Shown piece by piece: positions 6,568 to 12,773 of a stretch of DNA of 31,489 nucleotides (the first letter of the stretch is position 1; every line of letters begins with the position of its first letter). This stretch comes from a virus: the IMG/VR virus record IMGVR_UViG_3300043464_000353, positions 1 to 31,489 of that record, one strand, 5' to 3'. The translations under genes were made by a program, and so were the position numbers. Below the pieces are notes generated by a model. The model ran no database searches and was not told the DNA's origin. It saw nothing but the letters and a program-made list of their open reading frames with translations.

Positions 6568-6969
6568 TTACCACATTGATTCTGAATCATCCTTCACGGC
6601 TGGTTCAACCTTGGCCTTGTACAACTTTGGTGCGTTGAAGGCTTTTGATTTCTTTTCGCCATCACCTGTGTACTTGACGGTCAGTTTCGTTCCAACCATT
6701 GTCGATGCACCGATGGCTTGAGCTGCTTCACGGATTGCTTTAACCATGTTGCCTCGTGCCCAAAGGTTACCGATGCCATCGGCTGTGTTCATGGTGAATA
6801 CGAAGACGTATCGCACGTCGCCGTTGTCCCAAGTTTTTACTGTCCCAGCAGGGTCACGGTCTTCGAGCTTCTTTACTTCGATGACTGTGCCGGTGTGGGT
6901 GTCGTTGACATTCTCAAACTTCAAAGCGGGATACTTGCTCCCGCCATCGGATAGGAATATGTCTGTCAT
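6568..6969 (-). CDS. ssb: Single-stranded DNA-binding protein-like
   Basis: The 133-aa sequence has an OB-fold-like beta pattern (ALKFENVNDTHTGTVIEV, YVFVFTM, KLTVKYTG) and ends in an acidic tail, DDSESMW, similar in style to SSB C-terminal tips that recruit partners. It would coat single-stranded DNA during replication and recombination. Neighbours support this: a RecB-like nuclease two genes upstream and the primase-helicase downstream. The ATG at 6969 overlaps the upstream stop as ATGA. Assignment rests on pattern and context, not on a strict motif. Confidence 0.68.
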   Translation of the reverse strand: MTDIFLSDGGSKYPALKFENVNDTHTGTVIEVKKLEDRDPAGTVKTWDNGDVRYVFVFTMNTADGIGNLWARGNMVKAIREAAQAIGASTMVGTKLTVKYTGDGEKKSKAFNAPKLYKAKVEPAVKDDSESMW

Positions 6970-7391
6970 GATGCTTGCTCCTCTATGTGGAATTGATTGG
7001 TTTCTGGGATATAGATCAGGTTCAGCAGGTCACGTGCGATGCCGTGACAAGCGTTAGCGAATCGCTGTGCTTGTTTCACGTCAAGGCAAGCTAGGGCTTC
7101 ACCTGGTTTTGTGTATTTCTGCGAGGTGATTTGGGAACAGATGTCCTTCACCAAGTCTTCATCGAATTGGCCTGAGTCGAACAGAAGGAATAACCCTCTG
7201 GCGATTTCAAACCTTCGAAGAGATTTTGTTTCTTTGAGGCTGATGCTGCGACCAGCAAGTTCGGCTTGCGTGATGAGCATCGCCATCCTTGCCCTGTCTG
7301 CACCTTGAATGCCGTTTAAGCGTTCACGAATGTAGGTGACCGCTTGGTCATCGCCAGGCTGGTCTAGGTCACGACCCTCGATGGCGTTCAT
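6966..7391 (-). CDS. Hypothetical helical protein in the recombination block (141 aa)
   Basis: This is a mostly alpha-helical, soluble protein of 141 residues without obvious catalytic motifs. It is coupled by ATGA overlaps to both the RecB-like nuclease gene upstream and the SSB-like gene downstream, which suggests a recombination or replication accessory role. The segment RRFEIARGLFLLFDSGQFDE is the most distinctive part. I do not recognise the family. Confidence 0.7.
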   Translation of the reverse strand: MNAIEGRDLDQPGDDQAVTYIRERLNGIQGADRARMAMLITQAELAGRSISLKETKSLRRFEIARGLFLLFDSGQFDEDLVKDICSQITSQKYTKPGEALACLDVKQAQRFANACHGIARDLLNLIYIPETNQFHIEEQAS

Positions 7392-8542
7392 TGGATGCTT
7401 CCAATTTCTGCTGTGTCAAACGTCTTGGACTTACGCTTCGCAGGCTTTTTGGCTGTTGGATCAGCGTCAAAGAACGGGATGTCATGTTCAGCTTCAACAA
7501 CCTGTATCGCTGCAACCAGTTTGTCGAGTTGTGCGTTGTCACATTCAACAAGTTTCGGACAGCCTTCAGGCCATGTCACCTTCAGCATGTTTTGTGCTTT
7601 GGGGCTGAGGTTGGCGATTCGTGCTTTCACCCAACCTTGCCGGATGGTGAGTTCGTTTGAGGGTGCAGGAATGTCGTCCTGTGGTATCGGATTAACCACA
7701 GGCACGACATCTCCCTGCTTCTCGTCAGAGAACTTGTAAGGCTTGAACAGGTCTTTACGCTTGCGCCAGTCACGGGTTGCAAACGACATCTTCGCTGCTT
7801 CCCATCCTGCTTCAAGGTCAACTGTGTAGAACTTGCACGTCGCTTCACCGGCTGGAAGATGGCAGATGATGCCTTCTTTCATGTCCAGTCCTGCTGGGAG
7901 CGGTGTGCGTTCGCCAGTTTTCCAGTCATAAATCCAGTCAGCGTGAGCGTACATGGCGAGCTGAACTGCGATTGAACCGAACGAGTACGACAAGTCGGTT
8001 CCAGTCTTCAAATCAAAGATGCAGATTTTGCCATCACGGGTGGTGACAATTCGGTCTGCTGTACCAGCGTATTCATACTCATCATTGATGAGCAGAACTT
8101 CAATCCATTCCTTACGCATACCGAAGTCCCATGCTGCGATTGATGCGACATAGGTTTCAATATCAGCCTGTAATCCTTGAAGGATTTGTGGCTTCATACC
8201 CAGGTCTAACTGCTGGGTGATTGAGTGAAGTGCTGTACCTAGGTTTGCTCGACTGTATGCACCTGCTGCTTCAATCGCATCGTTTGCAATCTTGTTGAGT
8301 TTGCTTCGATCATCCAACGATGTTGATGCTTGAGCAAGCAGGTCGGCTCGTTGAACGATGCCGGTGATTGCCATCCGTGTTTTCCAATCAGCAAGTGATG
8401 ATGAATCATCCAACACTTTTGCGATTGTTGTGACACGTGTGTAGCCACGTTCTTTGCCGGTGGCTGGGTCACTAATTTTGTAGCGACCCCAACGGTCTTT
8501 TGGTGCTTCGGCTAATAAACTGAACTCGTCTGATGTTGACAT
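7388..8542 (-). CDS. RecB-like PD-(D/E)XK nuclease
   Basis: This 384-aa protein has the order of motifs of RecB/Cas4-type exonucleases: LGTALH (H106), AGTADRI (D163), IFDLKTG (D177, K179) and QLAMYA (Q194, Y198). It probably resects DNA ends for recombination or degrades host DNA. No cysteine cluster for an iron-sulfur centre is apparent. I use the ATG at 8542, which has AGGAGG nine bases upstream, rather than a longer frame starting at 8611 that would run through the promoter region. The stop overlaps the next ATG. Confidence 0.88.
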   Translation of the reverse strand: MSTSDEFSLLAEAPKDRWGRYKISDPATGKERGYTRVTTIAKVLDDSSSLADWKTRMAITGIVQRADLLAQASTSLDDRSKLNKIANDAIEAAGAYSRANLGTALHSITQQLDLGMKPQILQGLQADIETYVASIAAWDFGMRKEWIEVLLINDEYEYAGTADRIVTTRDGKICIFDLKTGTDLSYSFGSIAVQLAMYAHADWIYDWKTGERTPLPAGLDMKEGIICHLPAGEATCKFYTVDLEAGWEAAKMSFATRDWRKRKDLFKPYKFSDEKQGDVVPVVNPIPQDDIPAPSNELTIRQGWVKARIANLSPKAQNMLKVTWPEGCPKLVECDNAQLDKLVAAIQVVEAEHDIPFFDADPTAKKPAKRKSKTFDTAEIGSIQ

Positions 8543-8583
8543 TCGCAGGCCTCCTAAAGCTAGGGAATTATGGGTGTGGATTG

Positions 8584-8611
8584 ACAGTAGCAGGTTGAAT
8601 TGCTTTGTCAA
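8584..8611 (-). promoter_or_regulatory. Candidate promoter for the recombination/replication block
   Basis: On the minus strand TTGACA (8611-8606) is followed after 16 bases by TACTGT (8589-8584), a consensus -35 with a TAnnnT-type -10. It lies in the 78-base gap (8543-8620) ahead of the RecB-like nuclease. The same gap has an inverted repeat, TTGACA at 8581-8586 facing TGTCAA at 8606-8611, which could be an operator overlapping the promoter. Confidence 0.6.
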
Positions 8612-8620
8612 GCATTACTT

Positions 8621-8989
8621 CTACGGGGTGGGTGTAACAGGGTTTTGGGTTGGTTGGTCAAGCATGAACATCAGTTCACCCCACACCTTCGCAGGCATCA
8701 CCGCATACCAGTCATCAACATTCGTTGACCCTCTGCGCTTAATAATGACCGTGCCAGTCCACGCTTTAGCGTTCTCCATCTCGACTTCAAGTTCACGCAA
8801 ATAGCCTGGAATATCAATCTTCTTTTCTGCTTTAACTTCGATGCAGACACCAGGCATTCCGTCTATGTCGCCTCTGTCGTCTTGCCATCCGGCACGACTG
8901 CGTTCAGCGTGAATCCAGCCAAGTTTGCGCAACCATTTCGCTACAGCAAGTTCAGCTGCGGAACCTTTACGCTTCTGCGGTGATGTCAC
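8621..8989 (-). CDS. Small PD-(D/E)XK nuclease (Holliday-junction resolvase-like)
   Basis: This 122-aa protein begins with KRKGSAAELAVAKWLRKLG and continues with ERSRAGWQDDRGDIDG and CIEVKAEK. The glutamate of the first helix, the D of GDIDG and the E-x-K of IEVKAEK form the expected PD-(D/E)XK active site, in a size and layout like archaeal Hjc and VRR-NUC enzymes. It could resolve branched DNA before packaging. The GTG at 8989 has AGGAGG seven bases upstream and overlaps the end of the WhiB gene by 23 bases. Confidence 0.83.
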   Translation of the reverse strand: MTSPQKRKGSAAELAVAKWLRKLGWIHAERSRAGWQDDRGDIDGMPGVCIEVKAEKKIDIPGYLRELEVEMENAKAWTGTVIIKRRGSTNVDDWYAVMPAKVWGELMFMLDQPTQNPVTPTP

Positions 8990-9269
8990 CAGTACGCCTC
9001 CTAGACCGTTTCAACCTTTGACGCTCCATAGTAGTCGTACCACCCCAGATGCCTATCTCATCGTTGTCTAGCGCAAACTTGAGACAGATTCGACGCACGT
9101 TGCAACCAGCGCAAAACAGTTTCGCATCAGCGATTGCGTGTGGTGAACCTTCGTTGAAGAACAGTTCTGTCTCGCCTTTACAGCGTGACATTTCTTGCCA
9201 TTCAGGTCTGAGCGGTCTGAAGGTGTTGTCACCGTCTGACCACATGTCAACGACATGACCGCTACTCAT
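8967..9269 (-). CDS. whiB: WhiB-family transcription regulator
   Basis: The 100-aa protein has the four-cysteine iron-sulfur pattern C30, C53, C56, C62 (C-x22-C-x2-C-x5-C), then the family turn GIWGG (73-77) and a basic tail MERQRLKRSRRR for DNA binding. WhiB proteins are confined to Actinobacteria and their phages and bind the primary sigma factor, so this is the best host marker in the window. The ATG at 9269 overlaps the upstream stop as ATGA; a longer frame to 9317 would lie in the upstream gene. It is likely a regulator of host or phage late transcription. Confidence 0.93.
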   Translation of the reverse strand: MSSGHVVDMWSDGDNTFRPLRPEWQEMSRCKGETELFFNEGSPHAIADAKLFCAGCNVRRICLKFALDNDEIGIWGGTTTMERQRLKRSRRRTGDITAEA

Positions 9270-9538
9270 TTGGCGGTTGGATGGTTGTTGCGTGAACGAG
9301 TTTCCATCCGTTCCCAATATCGTTGCTGTGCTTCTTTACGGATTTGGTCTTGGTGTTCACGCACGTTCAAGATGTGCAGATACACAATCGCTGCGAAGTT
9401 GAGTGCGATGAATAGCTTCCATTCGAGCGGGGTTGCTGGTTGCGCATCCGGCAGGTCTTCTGCTGTTGGCATAAGCCAGAATCCCCACAAGATTCCCATT
9501 CCGATAACTGTTCCAATTTGCTTTTGTCTGTTTGTCAT
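9266..9538 (-). CDS. Two-helix membrane protein (90 aa)
   Basis: Two hydrophobic segments are visible: residues about 7-23 (IGTVIGMGILWGFWLM) and 38-57 (EWKLFIALNFAAIVYLHIL), followed by a charged tail, HQDQIRKEAQQRYWERME. The ATG at 9538 has a strong GGAGGG Shine-Dalgarno and is preferred to an ATG eight codons upstream. It is coupled to whiB by an ATGA overlap. It follows a secreted transglycosylase-like gene, so a holin or antiholin role is possible but unproved. Confidence 0.75.
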   Translation of the reverse strand: MTNRQKQIGTVIGMGILWGFWLMPTAEDLPDAQPATPLEWKLFIALNFAAIVYLHILNVREHQDQIRKEAQQRYWERMETRSRNNHPTAK

Positions 9539-9598
9539 GATGCCCTCCTTTGGGTCATTCATGACATTAGAGCAAGACTGGAGCGATGTGGTGGATGG

Positions 9599-10069
9599 TC
9601 AGAGACTCCAATGGCGTAGCCCGCCATTGTCGTAGAGATACTTCGCTACGGATAGGTTGCAGTCGACGTTGAACAGAACAGTCATATCCCCGTATGGGGC
9701 TTTGCATATCTGCGATGTCACGGTCTTCCAGCTGTCGTTAATTTGGACGAGGCCGAGGTCATGTGTTTTATTCCTGTTTAGAGTCGAGTTGTGCGCACGA
9801 ATCCGGCACCGGCTTTCACGCCAGGCGATATAGGAGAACGCTTTAACTGGCAGGCCGTGTTGAGCGAACTTTGGTTCCCATTGTGGGCATCGCTTCGAAG
9901 GGTCTTTGGGTACTCCTGCTGGGAGTATCTCAACCACGTTGGATTGTGGTTCACGGGTGAGTTGGGTTTGGGTGGCTGGGAGGTTTTGGGTGGGGTTTGG
10001 TTGGGCTGCGAAGGCGGTGCCTGCGAAGATGGTGGATAGGGCTATGAGTGTTGCGGTGAGTATTCGCAA
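9599..10069 (-). CDS. Secreted lytic transglycosylase-like protein
   Basis: This 156-aa protein starts with a clear signal peptide (residues 1-22, ending TAFAA). After a linker, residues 75-115 contain AWRESRC (E85 as the probable catalytic acid) and DLGLVQIND (104-112), the two signatures of SLT/resuscitation-factor type transglycosylases. It should cleave glycan strands of peptidoglycan outside the membrane. Two to four cysteines may form disulfides. The start is a TTG at 10069 with GAAGGA upstream. Because it carries its own signal peptide, it does not need a holin. It may cooperate with the M15 endolysin or weaken the wall earlier. Confidence 0.82.
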   Translation of the reverse strand: MRILTATLIALSTIFAGTAFAAQPNPTQNLPATQTQLTREPQSNVVEILPAGVPKDPSKRCPQWEPKFAQHGLPVKAFSYIAWRESRCRIRAHNSTLNRNKTHDLGLVQINDSWKTVTSQICKAPYGDMTVLFNVDCNLSVAKYLYDNGGLRHWSL

Positions 10070-10173
10070 GTTGGTTCCTTCCGGTTGTCCGATATATAAC
10101 GCACACCCAAGGAGGGGGAGGTGTGCGGGATGTTCAAGCCCAATGAAGGCGGGCGAACGATCCGAGGTTTAGT
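10070..10173 (-). terminator. Gap with hairpin at 10100-10127 (possible terminator)
   Basis: CGCACACC (10100-10107) pairs perfectly with GGTGTGCG (10120-10127), an 8-bp GC-rich stem. On the minus strand it is followed by TTATATATCGG, a partly T-rich tract. It lies after the stop of the 95-aa gene and before the transglycosylase gene, so a weak terminator is plausible; the TATATA could also serve as a -10 box for the next gene. Confidence 0.5.
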
Positions 10174-10461
10174 CTACTTGCTTGGTGCTAAGCCTGGGAT
10201 GTTTTTGGTCATGACTTTCATGTCTTGAACCATAGCAACGGGGATACATAAAACCCCGTCAACGTCGTCTGCGTCAGTCTTTGATTGGAATATCGTGATG
10301 TGGTCTTCTTTGCCACCATCGCTGGAGGCTAGTAAGAACCCACAGCTGACGACTTCACAAGGGTCGGTGCCGATGTCATCTATCGGTGTCCACGTGTCAG
10401 TTGCAGAATGAGCGTCATGCCATCTCACCACAACCATCGTCCTCATCTCATCGTGCGACAT
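10174..10461 (-). CDS. Small conserved-type phage protein, unknown (95 aa)
   Basis: The protein begins MSHDEMRTMVVVRWHDAHSA and contains WTPIDDIG, a VVSCGFLL strand and HITIFQSK, then VLCIPVAMVQDM. Small proteins with this order (a VxVxWxDA start and a GxLL/Ixxx middle) are common in actinophages and of unknown function. Its ATG at 10461 lies 14 bases inside the end of the metallophosphoesterase gene, with GGAGAGGA upstream, so the two are probably expressed together. Confidence 0.72.
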   Translation of the reverse strand: MSHDEMRTMVVVRWHDAHSATDTWTPIDDIGTDPCEVVSCGFLLASSDGGKEDHITIFQSKTDADDVDGVLCIPVAMVQDMKVMTKNIPGLAPSK

Positions 10462-11416
10462 AATCTCGTCCTCTCCACCTAGCCCAGCCGTCCCTAATTG
10501 GAATCATTTCTAGGTTGAACTCCCCGTCACCAGGAATATATTCAACGACTGAGAGTCCTTGTTGCCAGTCTTCCGCTCGATACAACGGACGACCATCCAA
10601 GTCATGACCTCCACGTGTTGAAGGCACAGCACCATCAATGCGAGCGAGACAACCAGGTGATGCAGCGAGGATTGTTCTCGCTCCGTCATGGTCATCCCTA
10701 GTCCGTTCTGCCCATTCTCGTCGGTGAATGTGACCGTAGATGACTGAGGTTTTGACTGTTGAGAGGTATTTATGGGCGGTTGAGCCTCCGGATGCGACAC
10801 GGTCTCCGTGAATACAATGAAGACGCTGGTTGATCCAATGCGCTCCCGTCGGGTATCCAGGCAGATACTCAACGTCATAGTCGTCAAGGTTGCACAGATA
10901 CGGCACCGACATCACAGGCCACTCTTCAGGCCTGAGTCCACGCCTCAACCCGAACGCTGCACCAGCACCGTCAAGGATGAAGTTGCCGAGCCGTTCCTCG
11001 TGGTTGCCTGCGATCCAAACGATTCGAGCGTCTGGGGCTAGTTTGCGGAGTTGTGCGCAGAGCTGGCTGGCACGGTCTATTGCTGCTTGGGTGGTTCGTG
11101 CGAACGCTGGGGTGTACCTGTATTTGCCAAACTCACAGAGGTCTAGGTTGTCACCAACCAACACGATCTGGTCGGGCTTGGAGGCTTTGACGATTTGTAG
11201 GGCAACGTCTAAGGCTTGCTCGTCGTGGATGGGTTCGAGTGTGTTGTCGTGTGATCGGAAGTATCCGAGTTGCATGTCTGGTAGGACGACTGCGACTGCA
11301 TAGTCTCGTTGAGGTGTCTTCGTTGTCTTCGTTGTAGGGAGCGCATACTTCTTGCCTTGTTGTATAACAGGCCACGCAGGATAATAGTTGTGCCTAATTT
11401 CATTGAGTAATGACAT
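10448..11416 (-). CDS. Calcineurin-like metallophosphoesterase
   Basis: This 322-aa enzyme has the metal-binding blocks in order: PDMQLG (D47, Q49), GDNLD (G88-D92), GNHEE (137-141), IHGD (202-205) and GHIH (228-231). The first block has D-x-Q in place of the usual D-x-H. Substrates of phage members are mostly unknown; nucleic acid or nucleotide phosphodiesters are likely. It lies downstream of the lysis genes and overlaps both neighbours. The start is the ATG at 11416. Confidence 0.9.
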   Translation of the reverse strand: MSLLNEIRHNYYPAWPVIQQGKKYALPTTKTTKTPQRDYAVAVVLPDMQLGYFRSHDNTLEPIHDEQALDVALQIVKASKPDQIVLVGDNLDLCEFGKYRYTPAFARTTQAAIDRASQLCAQLRKLAPDARIVWIAGNHEERLGNFILDGAGAAFGLRRGLRPEEWPVMSVPYLCNLDDYDVEYLPGYPTGAHWINQRLHCIHGDRVASGGSTAHKYLSTVKTSVIYGHIHRREWAERTRDDHDGARTILAASPGCLARIDGAVPSTRGGHDLDGRPLYRAEDWQQGLSVVEYIPGDGEFNLEMIPIRDGWARWRGRDYVAR

Positions 11417-11627
11417 TGGCAGCCCTGTATCGTGTGATGACTGACGGAGAGAGTTTTATTTGTCGGGCTTGCAACGCTTTAATGATTTGGGTCGGACGAA
11501 TCGTAGGGTCATTCAACGCATCGAGCAGGTCACGCCCATCAGCTTCACCGAGTTTGGCAAGAATGAAGTCAATGCTTCCGCTGTTACCAACGGCCTGACC
11601 TTTAATTTCGCTTAGAAACTTCCCCAC
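11400..11627 (-). CDS. Small helical protein, possible HTH (75 aa)
   Basis: The sequence contains GSIDFILAKLGEADGRDLLDAL and then NDPTIRPTQIIKALQARQIKLSPSVITRYR. The second half reads as two or three helices ending in a likely recognition helix (SPSVITRYR), a layout I have seen in small actinophage proteins annotated as HTH. The GTG at 11627 has GGAGG six bases upstream and overlaps the preceding gene. It may regulate the adjacent lysis or phosphoesterase genes, which is inference. Confidence 0.62.
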   Translation of the reverse strand: MGKFLSEIKGQAVGNSGSIDFILAKLGEADGRDLLDALNDPTIRPTQIIKALQARQIKLSPSVITRYRAANVITQ

Positions 11628-11820
11628 CTGTAGCCTCCTTGAGATGCCAGTCGATATGCGAATCTAACTTACTATCAATTCGCTCTACTTTTCCACCGAC
11701 TGACCGCAGGATTTCCATGACGCTTGCATGGTCGTTCGTGTTTTCTTTCCGTACCTTCAGCAGAATCGTAGTAATGACTCCACCAACTGCGGTGACCAAC
11801 GCTGCGAGGACAACCTCCAC
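11602..11820 (-). CDS. Small membrane protein, holin candidate (72 aa)
   Basis: One N-terminal membrane helix (residues about 2-21, EVVLAALVTAVGGVITTILL) is followed by a charged helical tail of about 50 residues (SVMEILRSVGGKVERIDSKL). This design resembles actinophage membrane proteins encoded beside endolysins and called holins or DUF2746-like. The GTG start at 11820 begins one base after the endolysin stop. Together with two other small membrane genes upstream of the endolysin it makes up the lysis cassette. Confidence 0.68.
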   Translation of the reverse strand: MEVVLAALVTAVGGVITTILLKVRKENTNDHASVMEILRSVGGKVERIDSKLDSHIDWHLKEATGGEVSKRN

Positions 11821-11821
11821 G

Positions 11822-12382
11822 TCACGCCTGCACCTTCGAAGCCAACCAAGCCTTCACCCGCTCCGGTGTCTTACTGCCTGCCACAAACCTCAAGTGCCAA
11901 GGTTCTTGCGGAACAACCTCCCACGAAAACCCAAACGACACAGCATTCTTCTTCAACCACTCAAGCCGTTTACCGTTGGCGTTCGCAATATCAATGGCGA
12001 TCCCGAGGTTATGCTTCGATTGACCAGGTGTCGCCAAGGGAGCCATGCCCTTCTTGAGGTACCACGCTTGGCCTTTGTAGACCTTCGGCTTCACACCCTT
12101 CACAGGCTCCAGCTGATGGCGTTGATAGAAACCGTACTCTTGGGTCTCCAAACTGCGATATGTATCGGCTCGGCTACTGGGAGACAAGTCAATTCCTTCA
12201 GCGTTCGCAGCAGCGTCCATCGCCTCATACGCATCCGCTGCACAATGATGAAGTTTGCCTTTGCCTTCAATCTCTCGAAGCAACTTAGCTGGCAACTTGC
12301 CAGGCACAGCGTTCTTCAAACACGAGCACAGCACAACAGGAATGATCGGAAGGTCAGAGACCTTCTTCTTGGCTGAGGCCAT
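11822..12382 (-). CDS. M15 (VanY-like) peptidase endolysin
   Basis: The 186-aa protein carries the D-alanyl-D-alanine carboxypeptidase/L,D-endopeptidase signature. SRADTYRSLETQ (70-81) precedes SKHNLGIAIDI (H124 and D131 as zinc ligands) and QEPWHLRF (E160 catalytic, H163 third ligand). It cuts peptide cross-links of peptidoglycan. No signal peptide is visible, so it needs a holin, and three small membrane genes flank it. A 45-residue N-terminal stretch with two cysteines could help bind the wall. The ATG at 12382 overlaps the upstream stop as TAATG. Confidence 0.92.
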   Translation of the reverse strand: MASAKKKVSDLPIIPVVLCSCLKNAVPGKLPAKLLREIEGKGKLHHCAADAYEAMDAAANAEGIDLSPSSRADTYRSLETQEYGFYQRHQLEPVKGVKPKVYKGQAWYLKKGMAPLATPGQSKHNLGIAIDIANANGKRLEWLKKNAVSFGFSWEVVPQEPWHLRFVAGSKTPERVKAWLASKVQA

Positions 12383-12609
12383 TACTTAGCCTTGCCGAAC
12401 GCTTCAGCGATTTCCTCTTTGGTGAGAACACCATCGGACGACCATGCACGAAGGAGGGCTTCGGTGACTTTGGCTGCAGCGACGATACCTGCGATTGCTG
12501 CTGCCTTCCAAAGTTCCACGTCGAGGACTGCACCACCGGCAACAGCAGCCAAAGCTGATGAACCGAATACTGCAACGATACGAAGGATGAGGGTCTTGAG
12601 GGTTTCCAT
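12382..12609 (-). CDS. Holin (r1t-like)
   Basis: The 75-aa protein has two hydrophobic stretches: residues about 7-29 (LILRIVAVFGSSALAAVAGG) and 34-52 (WKAAAIAGIVAAAKVTEALL). A charged tail with KEEIAEAFGKAK follows. The spacing and the WKAA(A/L)xAGxxAA motif are typical of actinophage r1t-type holins. It is coupled by TAATG overlaps to the membrane gene upstream and to the endolysin downstream, which is the usual place for a holin. Confidence 0.82.
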   Translation of the reverse strand: METLKTLILRIVAVFGSSALAAVAGGAVLDVELWKAAAIAGIVAAAKVTEALLRAWSSDGVLTKEEIAEAFGKAK

Positions 12610-12773
12610 TAGTTGTTGTCCTTATTGGTGTATGCGCCGATGAAGTGCAGAACGAGAGCTGCTGCTGTGAGCCAGATCACGATCTGTTGCAACTTGCCAG
12701 ACAACGTGAGGATCGTGGTGACTGATGCTGCGATTGTCCATATCAACGCATGGAACTCACCCCAAAACTTCAT
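12609..12773 (-). CDS. Second holin-like or antiholin membrane protein (54 aa)
   Basis: An open frame from the ATG at 12773 to the TAA at 12611-12609 encodes 54 residues with two membrane helices, about 9-25 (ALIWTIAASVTTILTLSG) and 30-47 (QIVIWLTAAALVLHFIGA). Its ATG overlaps the stop of the Thr-rich gene (TGATG) and its stop overlaps the r1t-like holin start (TAATG). Tandem small membrane proteins before the endolysin often act as a holin/antiholin pair. Confidence 0.77.
   Translation of the reverse strand: MKFWGEFHALIWTIAASVTTILTLSGKLQQIVIWLTAAALVLHFIGAYTNKDNN

Noticed and set aside
11639-12376. Plus-strand open frame of 245 codons opposite the endolysin
   Set aside because: It is antisense to the M15 endolysin, which has a complete zinc-site signature. 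The plus-strand translation is low in domain-like pattern and has no ribosome site.
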